The notes: generated from the letters alone by a model not told the origin. 5,256 nucleotides of DNA from Nitrospirae bacterium RBG_13_39_12 (GCA_001805125.1 MHEF01000168.1:40428-45683); one strand, 5' to 3'. Positions 1-5,140 are shown, numbered from the stretch's first letter. Numbers and translations are program-made.

Positions 1-422
1 AAGGGGTGGTAGCGATAGTGCCTGTAACAGACAAAAATGAAGTTCTTTTAATAAGACAGTTCAGACCCCCTGTGAACGGATATGTTATCGAATTTCCAGC
101 AGGTCTGAACGATAAAAAGGATACGCTTAAGGAAGCAGCAGAAAGGGAACTCCTGGAAGAGGCGGGCTATGCTGCAAGAGAGATGCTTTTCCTTGAGGAA
201 GGGCCTATGTCATCGGGTGCATCGGCAGAAATAATGACTGTCTTTCTTGCAAGGGGGCTTGAGTTTATAGGAATTGGAAAGAGGGATGAAACAGAAGATA
301 TAGAGGTTCTGAAGGTTCCGATAAAAGATCTTGCTTCAAAATTATCTGCACTTAGATCAGAGGGTAATTATGTAGATCTGAAAATCTACGGCCTCGTTGA
401 GCTTGCAAAGAAGCACCTGTAG
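1..422 (+). CDS. Nudix hydrolase, ADP-ribose pyrophosphatase type (5'-truncated)
   Basis: The frame is open to the left edge. The first possible start, a GTG at 6, lies inside the conserved Nudix fold, and family members usually have about 40-50 residues before this point, so the gene almost certainly begins outside the window. Counting from that GTG, residues 17-33 (RQFRPP...EFPAG) match the segment before the Nudix box in ADP-ribose pyrophosphatases. The box follows: G33-x5-D39-x7-R47-E48-L49-x-E51-E52-x-G54-Y55. The metal-binding REL-x-EE-x-G core is intact, but the first Glu of the signature is Asp. The later SPG-type substrate loop appears as SSGASAE (about 69-75). Family knowledge: these cytoplasmic enzymes hydrolyse ADP-ribose to AMP and ribose 5-phosphate with Mg2+. 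Substrate choice among related nucleotide sugars cannot be settled from this fragment. The gene ends with TAG and converges on the gene ending at 509. Confidence 0.88.
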   Translation, partial: GVVAIVPVTDKNEVLLIRQFRPPVNGYVIEFPAGLNDKKDTLKEAAERELLEEAGYAAREMLFLEEGPMSSGASAEIMTVFLARGLEFIGIGKRDETEDIEVLKVPIKDLASKLSALRSEGNYVDLKIYGLVELAKKHL

Positions 423-428
423 AATTGT

Positions 429-478
429 AAAAAAACTATACCTCTCAGCCCCAGGTCTTTTAAAATAATTATTTAAAA
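429..478. terminator. Weak candidate bidirectional terminator between convergent genes
   Basis: The 86-nt gap between two converging genes holds two weak structures. ACCT (440-443) can pair with AGGT (453-456); read on the minus strand this short stem is followed four bases later by seven T (435-429). Next to it is an AT-only perfect palindrome, AAATAATTATTT (463-474), extendable by TTTT/AAAA (458-461 and 475-478) with one bulged A. Neither is a strong GC-rich terminator. The position is where termination is expected, but the structures are poor. Confidence 0.25.
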
Positions 479-508
479 TATAATCTGTTTCTCAAAAATG
501 ACCCCGTA

Positions 509-982
509 CTACTTAGGGCTAATATGTTTGCCAAAGTTTTGTATTATTTGCTTTGCAAAACTTTCTGTTTCTGCCCTGGAAAAAATATGGTTATCAAAAG
601 AGACTTTAGTTAATATGATCAGACTATCCATTCGCTCAAATTCCATTGAGTAGGTCCTGTATTCATCAATAACAGGGTCTTTAAAACTTGTTTTTAGAAT
701 CCATAGGGCATTACTTCTTCTCTCCCATGTTTTATCGGTTTGTATTCCCATTAAAAACTCTGACAGTCTTATTGACAGATTCGAAATTCCTGTTTCTGTC
801 TTGATTGCCAGTGAGTTATTCAGAAACTCCAAATCGGGACTAATTAAATCAATTTGAGATGCCAGTGCCAGTGAAATGATCAGCAGGACTCCTGCAATCA
901 TTACTATAAATATTTTTAGAAATATAAACATTTTGTGAATGTGAAACATAAACAGTTTTTTATTGCACATAAAATGTTTCAT
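509..982 (-). CDS. Unrecognised small membrane-anchored or exported protein downstream of kup
   Basis: This is a 157-residue protein that I do not recognise. The N-terminus is basic (K2, H3, K8, K9, H14, H16, K17), followed by a strongly hydrophobic stretch at about residues 19-41 and then a polar remainder. The hydrophobic stretch ends in ALA-S (39-42), so it could be a cleaved signal peptide or an uncleaved anchor; either way the C-terminal 115 residues would be outside the cytoplasm. That part mixes charged and hydrophobic residues with beta-like alternation near 110-130, and has no Cys and no motif I can name. The start at 982 is supported by GGAGG six bases upstream (993-989). The gene begins 33 nt after the kup stop on the same strand with no convincing terminator between, so co-transcription with kup, and hence c-di-AMP riboswitch control, is likely. 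A role in K+ or envelope homeostasis is inference from context only. Confidence 0.72.
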   Translation of the reverse strand: MKHFMCNKKLFMFHIHKMFIFLKIFIVMIAGVLLIISLALASQIDLISPDLEFLNNSLAIKTETGISNLSIRLSEFLMGIQTDKTWERRSNALWILKTSFKDPVIDEYRTYSMEFERMDSLIILTKVSFDNHIFSRAETESFAKQIIQNFGKHISPK

Positions 983-988
983 GATGTA

Positions 989-993
989 CCTCC
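989..993 (-). promoter_or_regulatory. Strong Shine-Dalgarno (GGAGG) for the gene after kup
   Basis: On the minus strand TTGGAGGTACATCATG places GGAGG six bases before the ATG at 982. This fixes the start of the small protein. It lies in the 33-nt gap after the kup stop, so the gene can be translated independently from a kup mRNA. Confidence 0.75.
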
Positions 994-1015
994 AATAAAA
1001 CCGTTAGTTTTAATT

Positions 1016-2830
1016 TTATATTTCAACCCTTGTCATAACCCCATGCAGTTTATGAGAGGGGAGTTTATAAAACTGGACGAACGTGGGATTCAACCGCTTG
1101 ATAATAGAGAATATTTTCCAGATTATGTTCCCAGTGACAATATCCTCAAGACCATAGAAAATGGTATTTTCATCTATTCCAGCCTCCTTAAGTACTTCTT
1201 CGACGTCAGGCAGTTCCATATAACCGGCCTGAATTTCAAAAATTCTTAACCCATTACCCATGTCTTCTCTGAAAAACCCTGTTACCCCGAATGGATCATC
1301 ACGTTTTATGATTGTCACAAGCATGTTGTCTTCATAGAGGATGCCATTTATAAACATGCTCCGGACCATAAAAGGCGGGATCTCCTTCGGATCCTTAAGA
1401 AAGAAGAGGGCTGTCCCTTTGAGCTTGTTCTTTGTTCGATATGCAAGGTTATACCTTTCCATAAATTCTTCCAGAGGTATTGCCTTTAGTTTTTTATAAA
1501 GTCTTTTCTGCCCTCTTGTATATATCATGATCACCAGGAGAGGTATGGTTCCTATAACGATTGACCAGTAACCGCCATGAGGTATCTTATAGCTGTTTGA
1601 GAGGAGATATACAACATCCACAAAAGTTATAAGTAATGAAATAAAGGCAAGGGAATTCTTGCCCCTCATATAAAATATCCAGGTCATCATTATTCCTGTA
1701 AGAGTCATGGTGCCTGTGACAGCGAGACCATATGCACCGGCAAGCCTGTGAGATTCCCTGAATTCATACATGACAATTAAAACAGCGATAAGTAAAAACC
1801 AGTTCACAAGCCCTATGTATATCTGTGATCTTAGTTCGGTAGAAGTGAATTCAATCTTGAACATGGGCATAATGTGAGTAGTAATACTCTGATAGACAAT
1901 GGAAAACATGCCGCTTATCATTGCCTGGGAAGCGATGACAGTTGCTAAGATACTAAGTGCAAGAAAAGGGGTATACAGTAAAGGTGCCTGATGAAATATC
2001 ATCTCAAAGAGAGTGCTCTTTGCGTGCGGATGTTCTATAAGAAATGCACCCTGTCCGAAATAGTTGATTAAAAGTGCGAAGAATACAAAATACCATGCCC
2101 TGACCATGGGTTTCCTTCCCAGATGTCCCATGTCAGCATATAAAGCTTCTCCGCCTGTTGCACATAGAAAAACCTCGGAGAGAATAAAAAACCCTGAGAT
2201 GCCGTTATCCAGAAGAAATTTAGCCGCATAGTATGGGTTTATTGCCTTTATTACATAAGGGGCGTGTAATATTGAGATCAACCCTGAGACGGAAAGTGAC
2301 AGGAACCATATTATCATTACAGGTCCGAATGTCCATGCAACCTTTTCGGTTCCTTTTCTTTGAAAGGTAAACAATAATATGGCAATTATACCCGCAATGA
2401 TAATTAAAGCCTCCTGACTCATTTTTTCTAATCCTGGAATCAGAAGAGCACCTTCAACAGCACTCAATATGCTTATTGCCGGTGTAATGACTCCGTCTCC
2501 TATGAGAAGAGATATCCCGATGAAAGAGAGAAGGGTAACAAAAGACACCTGTCTCCCTTTTTTAAGCATAGGTGCAAGTATTTCCCTGAGAACGATTGTG
2601 CCTCCTTCACCCTTTTTACCGAGACTCATTGCAAGCCAGGCGTATTCAACTGTTACAAGGATTGTCAGTGTCCATGCAATAAGGGAAAGGACACCTATGA
2701 CATTGGCTTCGGTGGGTTTTGTCAGAAGAAAGACGACTGTTATAGTGTATATGGGGCTTGTGCCGATATCACCAAACACGAGACCCAGGGATTTGATAAT
2801 CCCTTTAACAGGAGATTCCCTGTTCAACAT
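1016..2830 (-). CDS. kup: KUP/HAK/KT family potassium uptake protein
   Basis: A 604-residue K+ uptake permease of the inner membrane; the family is thought to work as a K+/H+ symporter. Hallmarks in order: GLVFGDIGTSPIY (16-28), GEGG (74-77), GDGVITPAIS...SAVEG (111-127), ATGGEALYADMGH (224-236), NYFGQGA (256-262), about 12 hydrophobic segments over residues 15-450, then a hydrophilic cytoplasmic C-terminal domain closing with the typical TRVEI end. D21, D112 and E228 sit where E. coli Kup has functionally important acidic residues (Asp23, Glu116 and Glu229 as I recall). Length is normal (E. coli Kup 622). I chose the ATG at 2830: homology begins just after it, and a GGAGGGAG purine stretch lies directly upstream. 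An open frame runs on to 3013, but that DNA is the riboswitch and terminator. The leader has its own promoter, a c-di-AMP riboswitch and a terminator, so expression should fall when c-di-AMP is high. Confidence 0.96.
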   Translation of the reverse strand: MLNRESPVKGIIKSLGLVFGDIGTSPIYTITVVFLLTKPTEANVIGVLSLIAWTLTILVTVEYAWLAMSLGKKGEGGTIVLREILAPMLKKGRQVSFVTLLSFIGISLLIGDGVITPAISILSAVEGALLIPGLEKMSQEALIIIAGIIAILLFTFQRKGTEKVAWTFGPVMIIWFLSLSVSGLISILHAPYVIKAINPYYAAKFLLDNGISGFFILSEVFLCATGGEALYADMGHLGRKPMVRAWYFVFFALLINYFGQGAFLIEHPHAKSTLFEMIFHQAPLLYTPFLALSILATVIASQAMISGMFSIVYQSITTHIMPMFKIEFTSTELRSQIYIGLVNWFLLIAVLIVMYEFRESHRLAGAYGLAVTGTMTLTGIMMTWIFYMRGKNSLAFISLLITFVDVVYLLSNSYKIPHGGYWSIVIGTIPLLVIMIYTRGQKRLYKKLKAIPLEEFMERYNLAYRTKNKLKGTALFFLKDPKEIPPFMVRSMFINGILYEDNMLVTIIKRDDPFGVTGFFREDMGNGLRIFEIQAGYMELPDVEEVLKEAGIDENTIFYGLEDIVTGNIIWKIFSIIKRLNPTFVQFYKLPSHKLHGVMTRVEI

Positions 2831-2859
2831 ACTCCCTCCCTTGAGGGCAAAGGAGGAGT
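2831..2859 (-). promoter_or_regulatory. kup Shine-Dalgarno with a possible sequestering hairpin
   Basis: The kup ribosome-binding site is GGAGGGAGT (2839-2831), touching the ATG at 2830. Upstream, ACTCCTCC (2859-2852) is complementary: ACTCC pairs with GGAGT and TCC with GGA, leaving one bulged G and a 12-nt loop. The hairpin would mask the Shine-Dalgarno. The pairing is seen in the sequence; any effect on translation is inference. The spacing of the SD core to the ATG is rather short (about 4 nt). Confidence 0.5.
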
Positions 2860-2862
2860 AAT

Positions 2863-2891
2863 AAAAAAAACCGCCGGCAATACAGCGGTTT
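2863..2891 (-). terminator. Intrinsic terminator of the kup riboswitch
   Basis: On the minus strand a 9-bp stem (AAACCGCUG, 2891-2883, with CGGCGGUUU, 2876-2868; one U-G wobble) closes a six-base loop and runs straight into an uninterrupted U tract to 2863. It lies 21 nt after the aptamer and before the kup Shine-Dalgarno, the standard place for the expression platform of a transcription-terminating riboswitch. Family knowledge: ydaO-class switches generally turn expression off when c-di-AMP binds. Confidence 0.88.
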
Positions 2892-2909
2892 AAATCTCTG
2901 TCCATTGCC
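2876..2909 (-). promoter_or_regulatory. Candidate antiterminator hairpin
   Basis: GGCAAU (2909-2904) can pair with AUUGCC (2881-2876), and ACAG (2901-2898) with CUGU (2885-2882): ten base pairs interrupted by a two-base GG bulge, with a 12-nt loop. It uses bases from the 5' arm and loop of the terminator, so the two hairpins should exclude each other. The pairing does not visibly share bases with the aptamer P1 stem, so how ligand binding would be coupled to the choice is not evident from the sequence. Confidence 0.5.
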
Positions 2910-2912
2910 CTT

Positions 2913-3042
2913 CCAAATGCCTGCGAGGTTAGCTGTCGGGCTCGGGCTTGGAAGTGCCTTATCCCCGGTGATCCCGGGAAATACGCCCCATATTCTGGGT
3001 CCCCCGCATCCATTCTTTGAATGGATTTAGGCTGCTATTTGG
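2913..3042 (-). promoter_or_regulatory. c-di-AMP riboswitch aptamer (ydaO/yuaA class)
   Basis: A leader RNA that senses cyclic di-AMP and controls kup. Two blocks match the class as I know it from B. subtilis ydaO: GCGGGGGACCCA (3007-2996) and, near the 3' end, CCGACAGCUAACCUCGCAGGC (2939-2919; bases CAGCUAACCUCG are the class signature). UGGGGCGUAUU and GCCCGAGCCCGACAG between them also fit. P1 can form from GCCU (3032-3029) with AGGC (2922-2919), extended past a four-base bulge by CCAAAU (3042-3037) with AUUUGG (2918-2913). A perfect 8-bp hairpin with an AAA loop (AUCCAUUC/GAAUGGAU, 3026-3008) and a GC-rich arm (about 2979-2962) complete the fold. It sits between a promoter and a terminator directly ahead of a K+ importer, a known target of this class. 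Confidence 0.93.
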
Positions 3043-3046
3043 TTTT

Positions 3047-3075
3047 ACATTAGTCCCAATAAAATAAATTGTCAA
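3047..3075 (-). promoter_or_regulatory. Sigma70-type promoter of kup
   Basis: On the minus strand a perfect TTGACA (3075-3070) is followed by a 17-nt spacer and TAATGT (3052-3047). Transcription should start near 3040, right at the 5' edge of the riboswitch P1 stem, so the aptamer begins almost with the first nucleotide. This gives kup a start independent of tyrS. Confidence 0.75.
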
Positions 3076-3259
3076 GAGGTTTTTTTGTGTTTGAAAAACA
3101 CACTTTTTGAGAGCAATTTTAGTTCTTTTTCTGTGGAGTAACTCGAATTGACAGCCAATGCAAATAATTTTCAGTTACTATACAGCAGTGAAAAAAAAGA
3201 AAGATTGTCTGAAGTGTCCGGGATATCAAGTCCTGTCTATTGCAGAAAAAGTATATTTG
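3076..3259. other. Gene-free stretch between the tyrS stop and the kup promoter
   Basis: I see no gene here; the + strand frame running through it continues antisense into tyrS and has no homology or ribosome-binding site. The only structure I found is TGTGTTT/AAACACA, a perfect 7-bp inverted repeat with a GAA loop (3086-3102), ten bases upstream of the kup -35. A short T-run (3104-3108) follows it on the + strand but not on the minus strand, so it does not read as a terminator for tyrS. No other convincing tyrS terminator is visible, so some read-through into the kup riboswitch is possible. Confidence 0.5.
3086..3102. repeat. 7-bp inverted repeat upstream of the kup promoter
   Basis: TGTGTTT, GAA, AAACACA: a perfect dyad with a three-base centre, ending ten bases before the kup -35 box. 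It could be an activator or repressor site, or a small hairpin. With only A/T and one alternating GTG core it could also be chance. Confidence 0.35.
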
Positions 3260-4513
3260 CTATTTAACTATAACTTTGTAGAATCTTCTCTTTCCTACTC
3301 TGATAATATGCTCGCCCTGTTGAAGCCTTATATCCGGATCAGTAACTGTGGTGTCATTTATTTTTACACCAGCCTGCTTGATGAGTCTTATAGCCTCACT
3401 TGTGCTTTTAGCAAGACCTGTTTCTTTCATTATCTGAGGAAGCCAATTAATTTTTTTGGTTATTGTTATATCTAATTCAACGCTAGTTTTAGAAGAAACA
3501 TCAAAAGTAGACTCATATGTAGGTATGTGGTCGGGAAGTCCTTTTTCTCTGTGTATATGTTCAAATTCCTCTTTTGCTTTCCGTGCTTTTTCTTTTCCCC
3601 AGTATCTCTCGACAATCTCAAGTGCAAGGTCTTCTTTTGCCTTTTTAGGATGAATACTGCCTTTTTGAACGCCTTCTTTTAATGAATTGAGTTTCTCTAC
3701 AGATAGGTGGCTCAATAATTCATAGTACCTGAGCATTAGTTCATCATTTATAGACATTATCTTTCCGTACATGTCTTTTGAATTTTCAGTTATCCCGATA
3801 TAGTTCCCCAGGCTCTTACTCATTTTCTTTACTCCATCAAGACCTTCAAGAAGCGGCATAATAACAAGACATTGCAACTCCTGACCATATCCTTTTTGTA
3901 ATTCCCTTCCAACAATAAGATTAAATTTCTGGTCAGTGCCGCCGAGCTCAACATCAGCCTGAAGAACGACAGAGTCATACCCCTGTATTAATGGGTACAT
4001 GAACTCATGAATGCTGATGGGGTTTTGATTTTTCCATCTCTGCTTGAAATCATCGCGTTCGAGCATTCTCGCAACTGTATAACTGCTCGCAAGCTTTATC
4101 ATGTCTCCTGCTGTCATGCGTGACATCCATTCAGAGTTGAAAACCACTCTGGTTTTATCAGGGTCGAGAATTTTAAATATCTGCTCCTCATAAGTCTTTG
4201 CATTATCAAGAACCTCTTCTTTTGTGAGAGGTTTTCTCATCTCGTTTTTTCCGCTCGGGTCTCCTATCATTCCTGTAAAATCACCAATGAGAAATATCAC
4301 TTCATGTCCGAGTTCCTGAAACTGCCACATCTTTTCGAGCAATACTGTGTGGCCGAGATGTATGTCAGGTGCTGTCGGATCAAAGCCTGCCTTAATCTTG
4401 AGAGGCCTTTTCTCTTTATATGATATCTTAAGCTTCTGGAGGAGTTCTCCCTCAATAATTATCTCAACAGCCCCTCTTTTTATTGCTTCAAGTTGTTCTT
4501 CAGGTTTCAGCAT
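3260..4513 (-). CDS. tyrS: Tyrosine--tRNA ligase
   Basis: A 417-residue class I aminoacyl-tRNA synthetase that charges tRNA-Tyr with tyrosine in the cytoplasm (ATP to AMP and PPi). The Rossmann catalytic domain carries the HIGH-type signature HLGH (52-55) after KAGFDPTAPD (41-50), and the second signature KMSKS is exact (230-234). Tyrosine-pocket segments are present: YPLIQGYD (173-180) and GGTDQ (191-195). A C-terminal S4 RNA-binding domain (about 350-417, from INWLPQIM onward) should bind tRNA. Length and motif set are normal for this branch, often called the TyrZ-like type. The N-terminus (MLKPEEQLEAIKRG) matches the family, supporting ATG at 4513, yet there is no Shine-Dalgarno before it; a promoter-like pair ends seven bases upstream, so the message may be nearly leaderless. 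It lies 51 nt after the TPR gene on the same strand. No T-box leader is visible. Confidence 0.97.
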   Translation of the reverse strand: MLKPEEQLEAIKRGAVEIIIEGELLQKLKISYKEKRPLKIKAGFDPTAPDIHLGHTVLLEKMWQFQELGHEVIFLIGDFTGMIGDPSGKNEMRKPLTKEEVLDNAKTYEEQIFKILDPDKTRVVFNSEWMSRMTAGDMIKLASSYTVARMLERDDFKQRWKNQNPISIHEFMYPLIQGYDSVVLQADVELGGTDQKFNLIVGRELQKGYGQELQCLVIMPLLEGLDGVKKMSKSLGNYIGITENSKDMYGKIMSINDELMLRYYELLSHLSVEKLNSLKEGVQKGSIHPKKAKEDLALEIVERYWGKEKARKAKEEFEHIHREKGLPDHIPTYESTFDVSSKTSVELDITITKKINWLPQIMKETGLAKSTSEAIRLIKQAGVKINDTTVTDPDIRLQQGEHIIRVGKRRFYKVIVK

Positions 4514-4520
4514 AGGTTGT

Positions 4521-4550
4521 ATATTAAAATTTGAAGATGGCTCACGTCAA
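4521..4550 (-). promoter_or_regulatory. Candidate promoter abutting the tyrS start codon
   Basis: On the minus strand TTGACG (4550-4545), an 18-nt spacer and TAATAT (4526-4521) end seven bases before the tyrS ATG. The expected start of transcription is within a base or two of the ATG, and the seven bases ACAACCT contain no Shine-Dalgarno. Together these suggest a leaderless or near-leaderless mRNA. Promoter-like matches are common in AT-rich DNA, so this is tentative. Confidence 0.5.
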
Positions 4551-4564
4551 TTGCCAGTTTTCAG

Positions 4565-5008
4565 TTATCTAAGTTTAAGTATCTTAAGTAAGATACCGAG
4601 ATACTTATTAAGAGGGTTATCCCTTTTTAAGAATGAAATAACAGGGGGTTTCCTTATTTCAAGCTTCTTGAGTTCATCAATAATTTGCTGGTTTGTTTCA
4701 TGGTTTAATCCTTCCCTGAAGATATTGGTTGCTTTTTCTTTTTTATTGATAGAAAGATAGATCCTGCCGAGGTTTAGATAGTGTGCGGAGTTTTCAGGTT
4801 CTTCTTTTATAGCCTCCTTGCATAATGAAATTCCCTTACTTAACTGTCCGCGTTCTTTAACTATACAAAAGGCGAGGTAGGACCATATAGAAGGGATGTC
4901 TTCTATTTTGAGAGCTTTCTCAAAGCAGGAAAGCGCTGAAAGTGTTTCGCCGCAACTAAGAGCTTCCAATCCTTTGTTGAAGAACTTTTCTGCATCTTTG
5001 TCTGGCAT
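4565..5008 (-). CDS. Small tetratricopeptide-repeat (TPR) protein
   Basis: This 147-residue protein has no signal peptide or membrane segment, so it is probably cytoplasmic. Three TPR-like helix pairs can be laid out: residues 6-36 (A6, G13, G20, A25, F29, A32), 40-70 (W42, L45, A46, G59, A66) and 74-105 (Y77, L80, G81, Y84, A93, F97, G100). The first and third fit the TPR pattern best. A basic, proline-containing tail follows (119-147: RKPPVISFLKRDNPLN, then LG-rich and Lys/Leu-rich), which may be a helix or docking segment. TPR domains bind other proteins; the partner here is unknown. The ATG at 5008 begins just before the first TPR helix, which supports it, but no Shine-Dalgarno precedes it. 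The gene lies upstream of tyrS on the same strand (51-nt gap) and divergent from the lysine-rich gene. Function cannot be named further. Confidence 0.82.
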   Translation of the reverse strand: MPDKDAEKFFNKGLEALSCGETLSALSCFEKALKIEDIPSIWSYLAFCIVKERGQLSKGISLCKEAIKEEPENSAHYLNLGRIYLSINKKEKATNIFREGLNHETNQQIIDELKKLEIRKPPVISFLKRDNPLNKYLGILLKILKLR

Positions 5009-5014
5009 GTAATA

Positions 5015-5044
5015 ATTTTAGATTAATTCTTTACCATTGTCCAA
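5015..5044 (-). promoter_or_regulatory. Candidate promoter abutting the TPR gene start
   Basis: On the minus strand TTGGAC (5044-5039), an 18-nt spacer and TAAAAT (5020-5015) end six bases before the ATG at 5008. The geometry nearly repeats that seen before tyrS, and again there is no Shine-Dalgarno between. A leaderless transcript is the reading if the promoter is real; the -35 match is moderate. Confidence 0.4.
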
Positions 5045-5092
5045 GATATAAAATTGCTTAACATCAATCCCTGTCTAATGGAATAAATTTGG

Positions 5093-5121
5093 TTGACAAT
5101 ACATGCTATGTTTGATAGCAT
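5093..5121 (+). promoter_or_regulatory. Promoter of the lysine-rich gene
   Basis: A perfect TTGACA (5093-5098) with a 17-nt spacer leads to TAGCAT (5116-5121), preceded by TGA (5113-5115), an extended -10 arrangement. Transcription would start near 5128, giving a leader of about 60 nt before the ATG at 5190. The -10 lies within a perfect dyad. Confidence 0.6.
5103..5121 (+). repeat. Perfect 7-bp dyad over the -10 region
   Basis: ATGCTAT, GTTTG, ATAGCAT: seven perfect base pairs around five bases, with the right arm covering the -10 hexamer. Six further T follow (5122-5127). As DNA it is placed like a repressor operator. As RNA it resembles a small intrinsic terminator for + strand transcripts arriving from the left, but no + gene lies close upstream, so an operator is the better reading. 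Confidence 0.45.
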
Positions 5122-5140
5122 TTTTTTAATTTAATAATGT

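Noticed and set aside
533..564. Perfect 9-bp inverted repeat AAAGTTTTG/CAAAACTTT with a 14-nt loop
   Set aside because: It lies inside the 3' coding part of the small membrane protein, is A/T-dominated and lacks a following T-run, so chance is the simplest explanation.
935..1249. Open frame on the + strand of 104 codons
   Set aside because: It is antisense to the end of kup and the start of the small membrane protein, with no ribosome-binding site or family features.
2469..2861. Open frame on the + strand of 130 codons
   Set aside because: It is a shadow of the well-conserved kup coding strand.
2831..3013. N-terminal extension of kup starting at 3013
   Set aside because: The 61 extra codons read through the riboswitch and its terminator, have no family similarity, and a purine-rich ribosome-binding site precedes the ATG at 2830.
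3147..3180. TTGACA on the + strand (3148-3153) as a promoter
   Set aside because: No acceptable -10 box lies 16-19 bases downstream and no + strand gene follows.
3158..3653. Two + strand open frames near the tyrS 3' end
   Set aside because: Both are largely antisense to tyrS and show no recognisable protein features or ribosome-binding site.
4514..4564. T-box leader for tyrS
   Set aside because: Only 51 nt separate tyrS from the preceding gene and no T-box sequence or specifier stem is visible.
3155..4570. Shared TTTTCAGTTA words on both sides of tyrS as possible direct repeats of a mobile element
   Set aside because: The match is about ten A/T-rich bases, the flanks differ, and tyrS is an ordinary housekeeping gene.
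4347..4760. Open frame on the + strand of 137 codons
   Set aside because: It is antisense to tyrS and the TPR gene, and its hydrophobic, Ser/Leu-rich translation is typical of a shadow frame.
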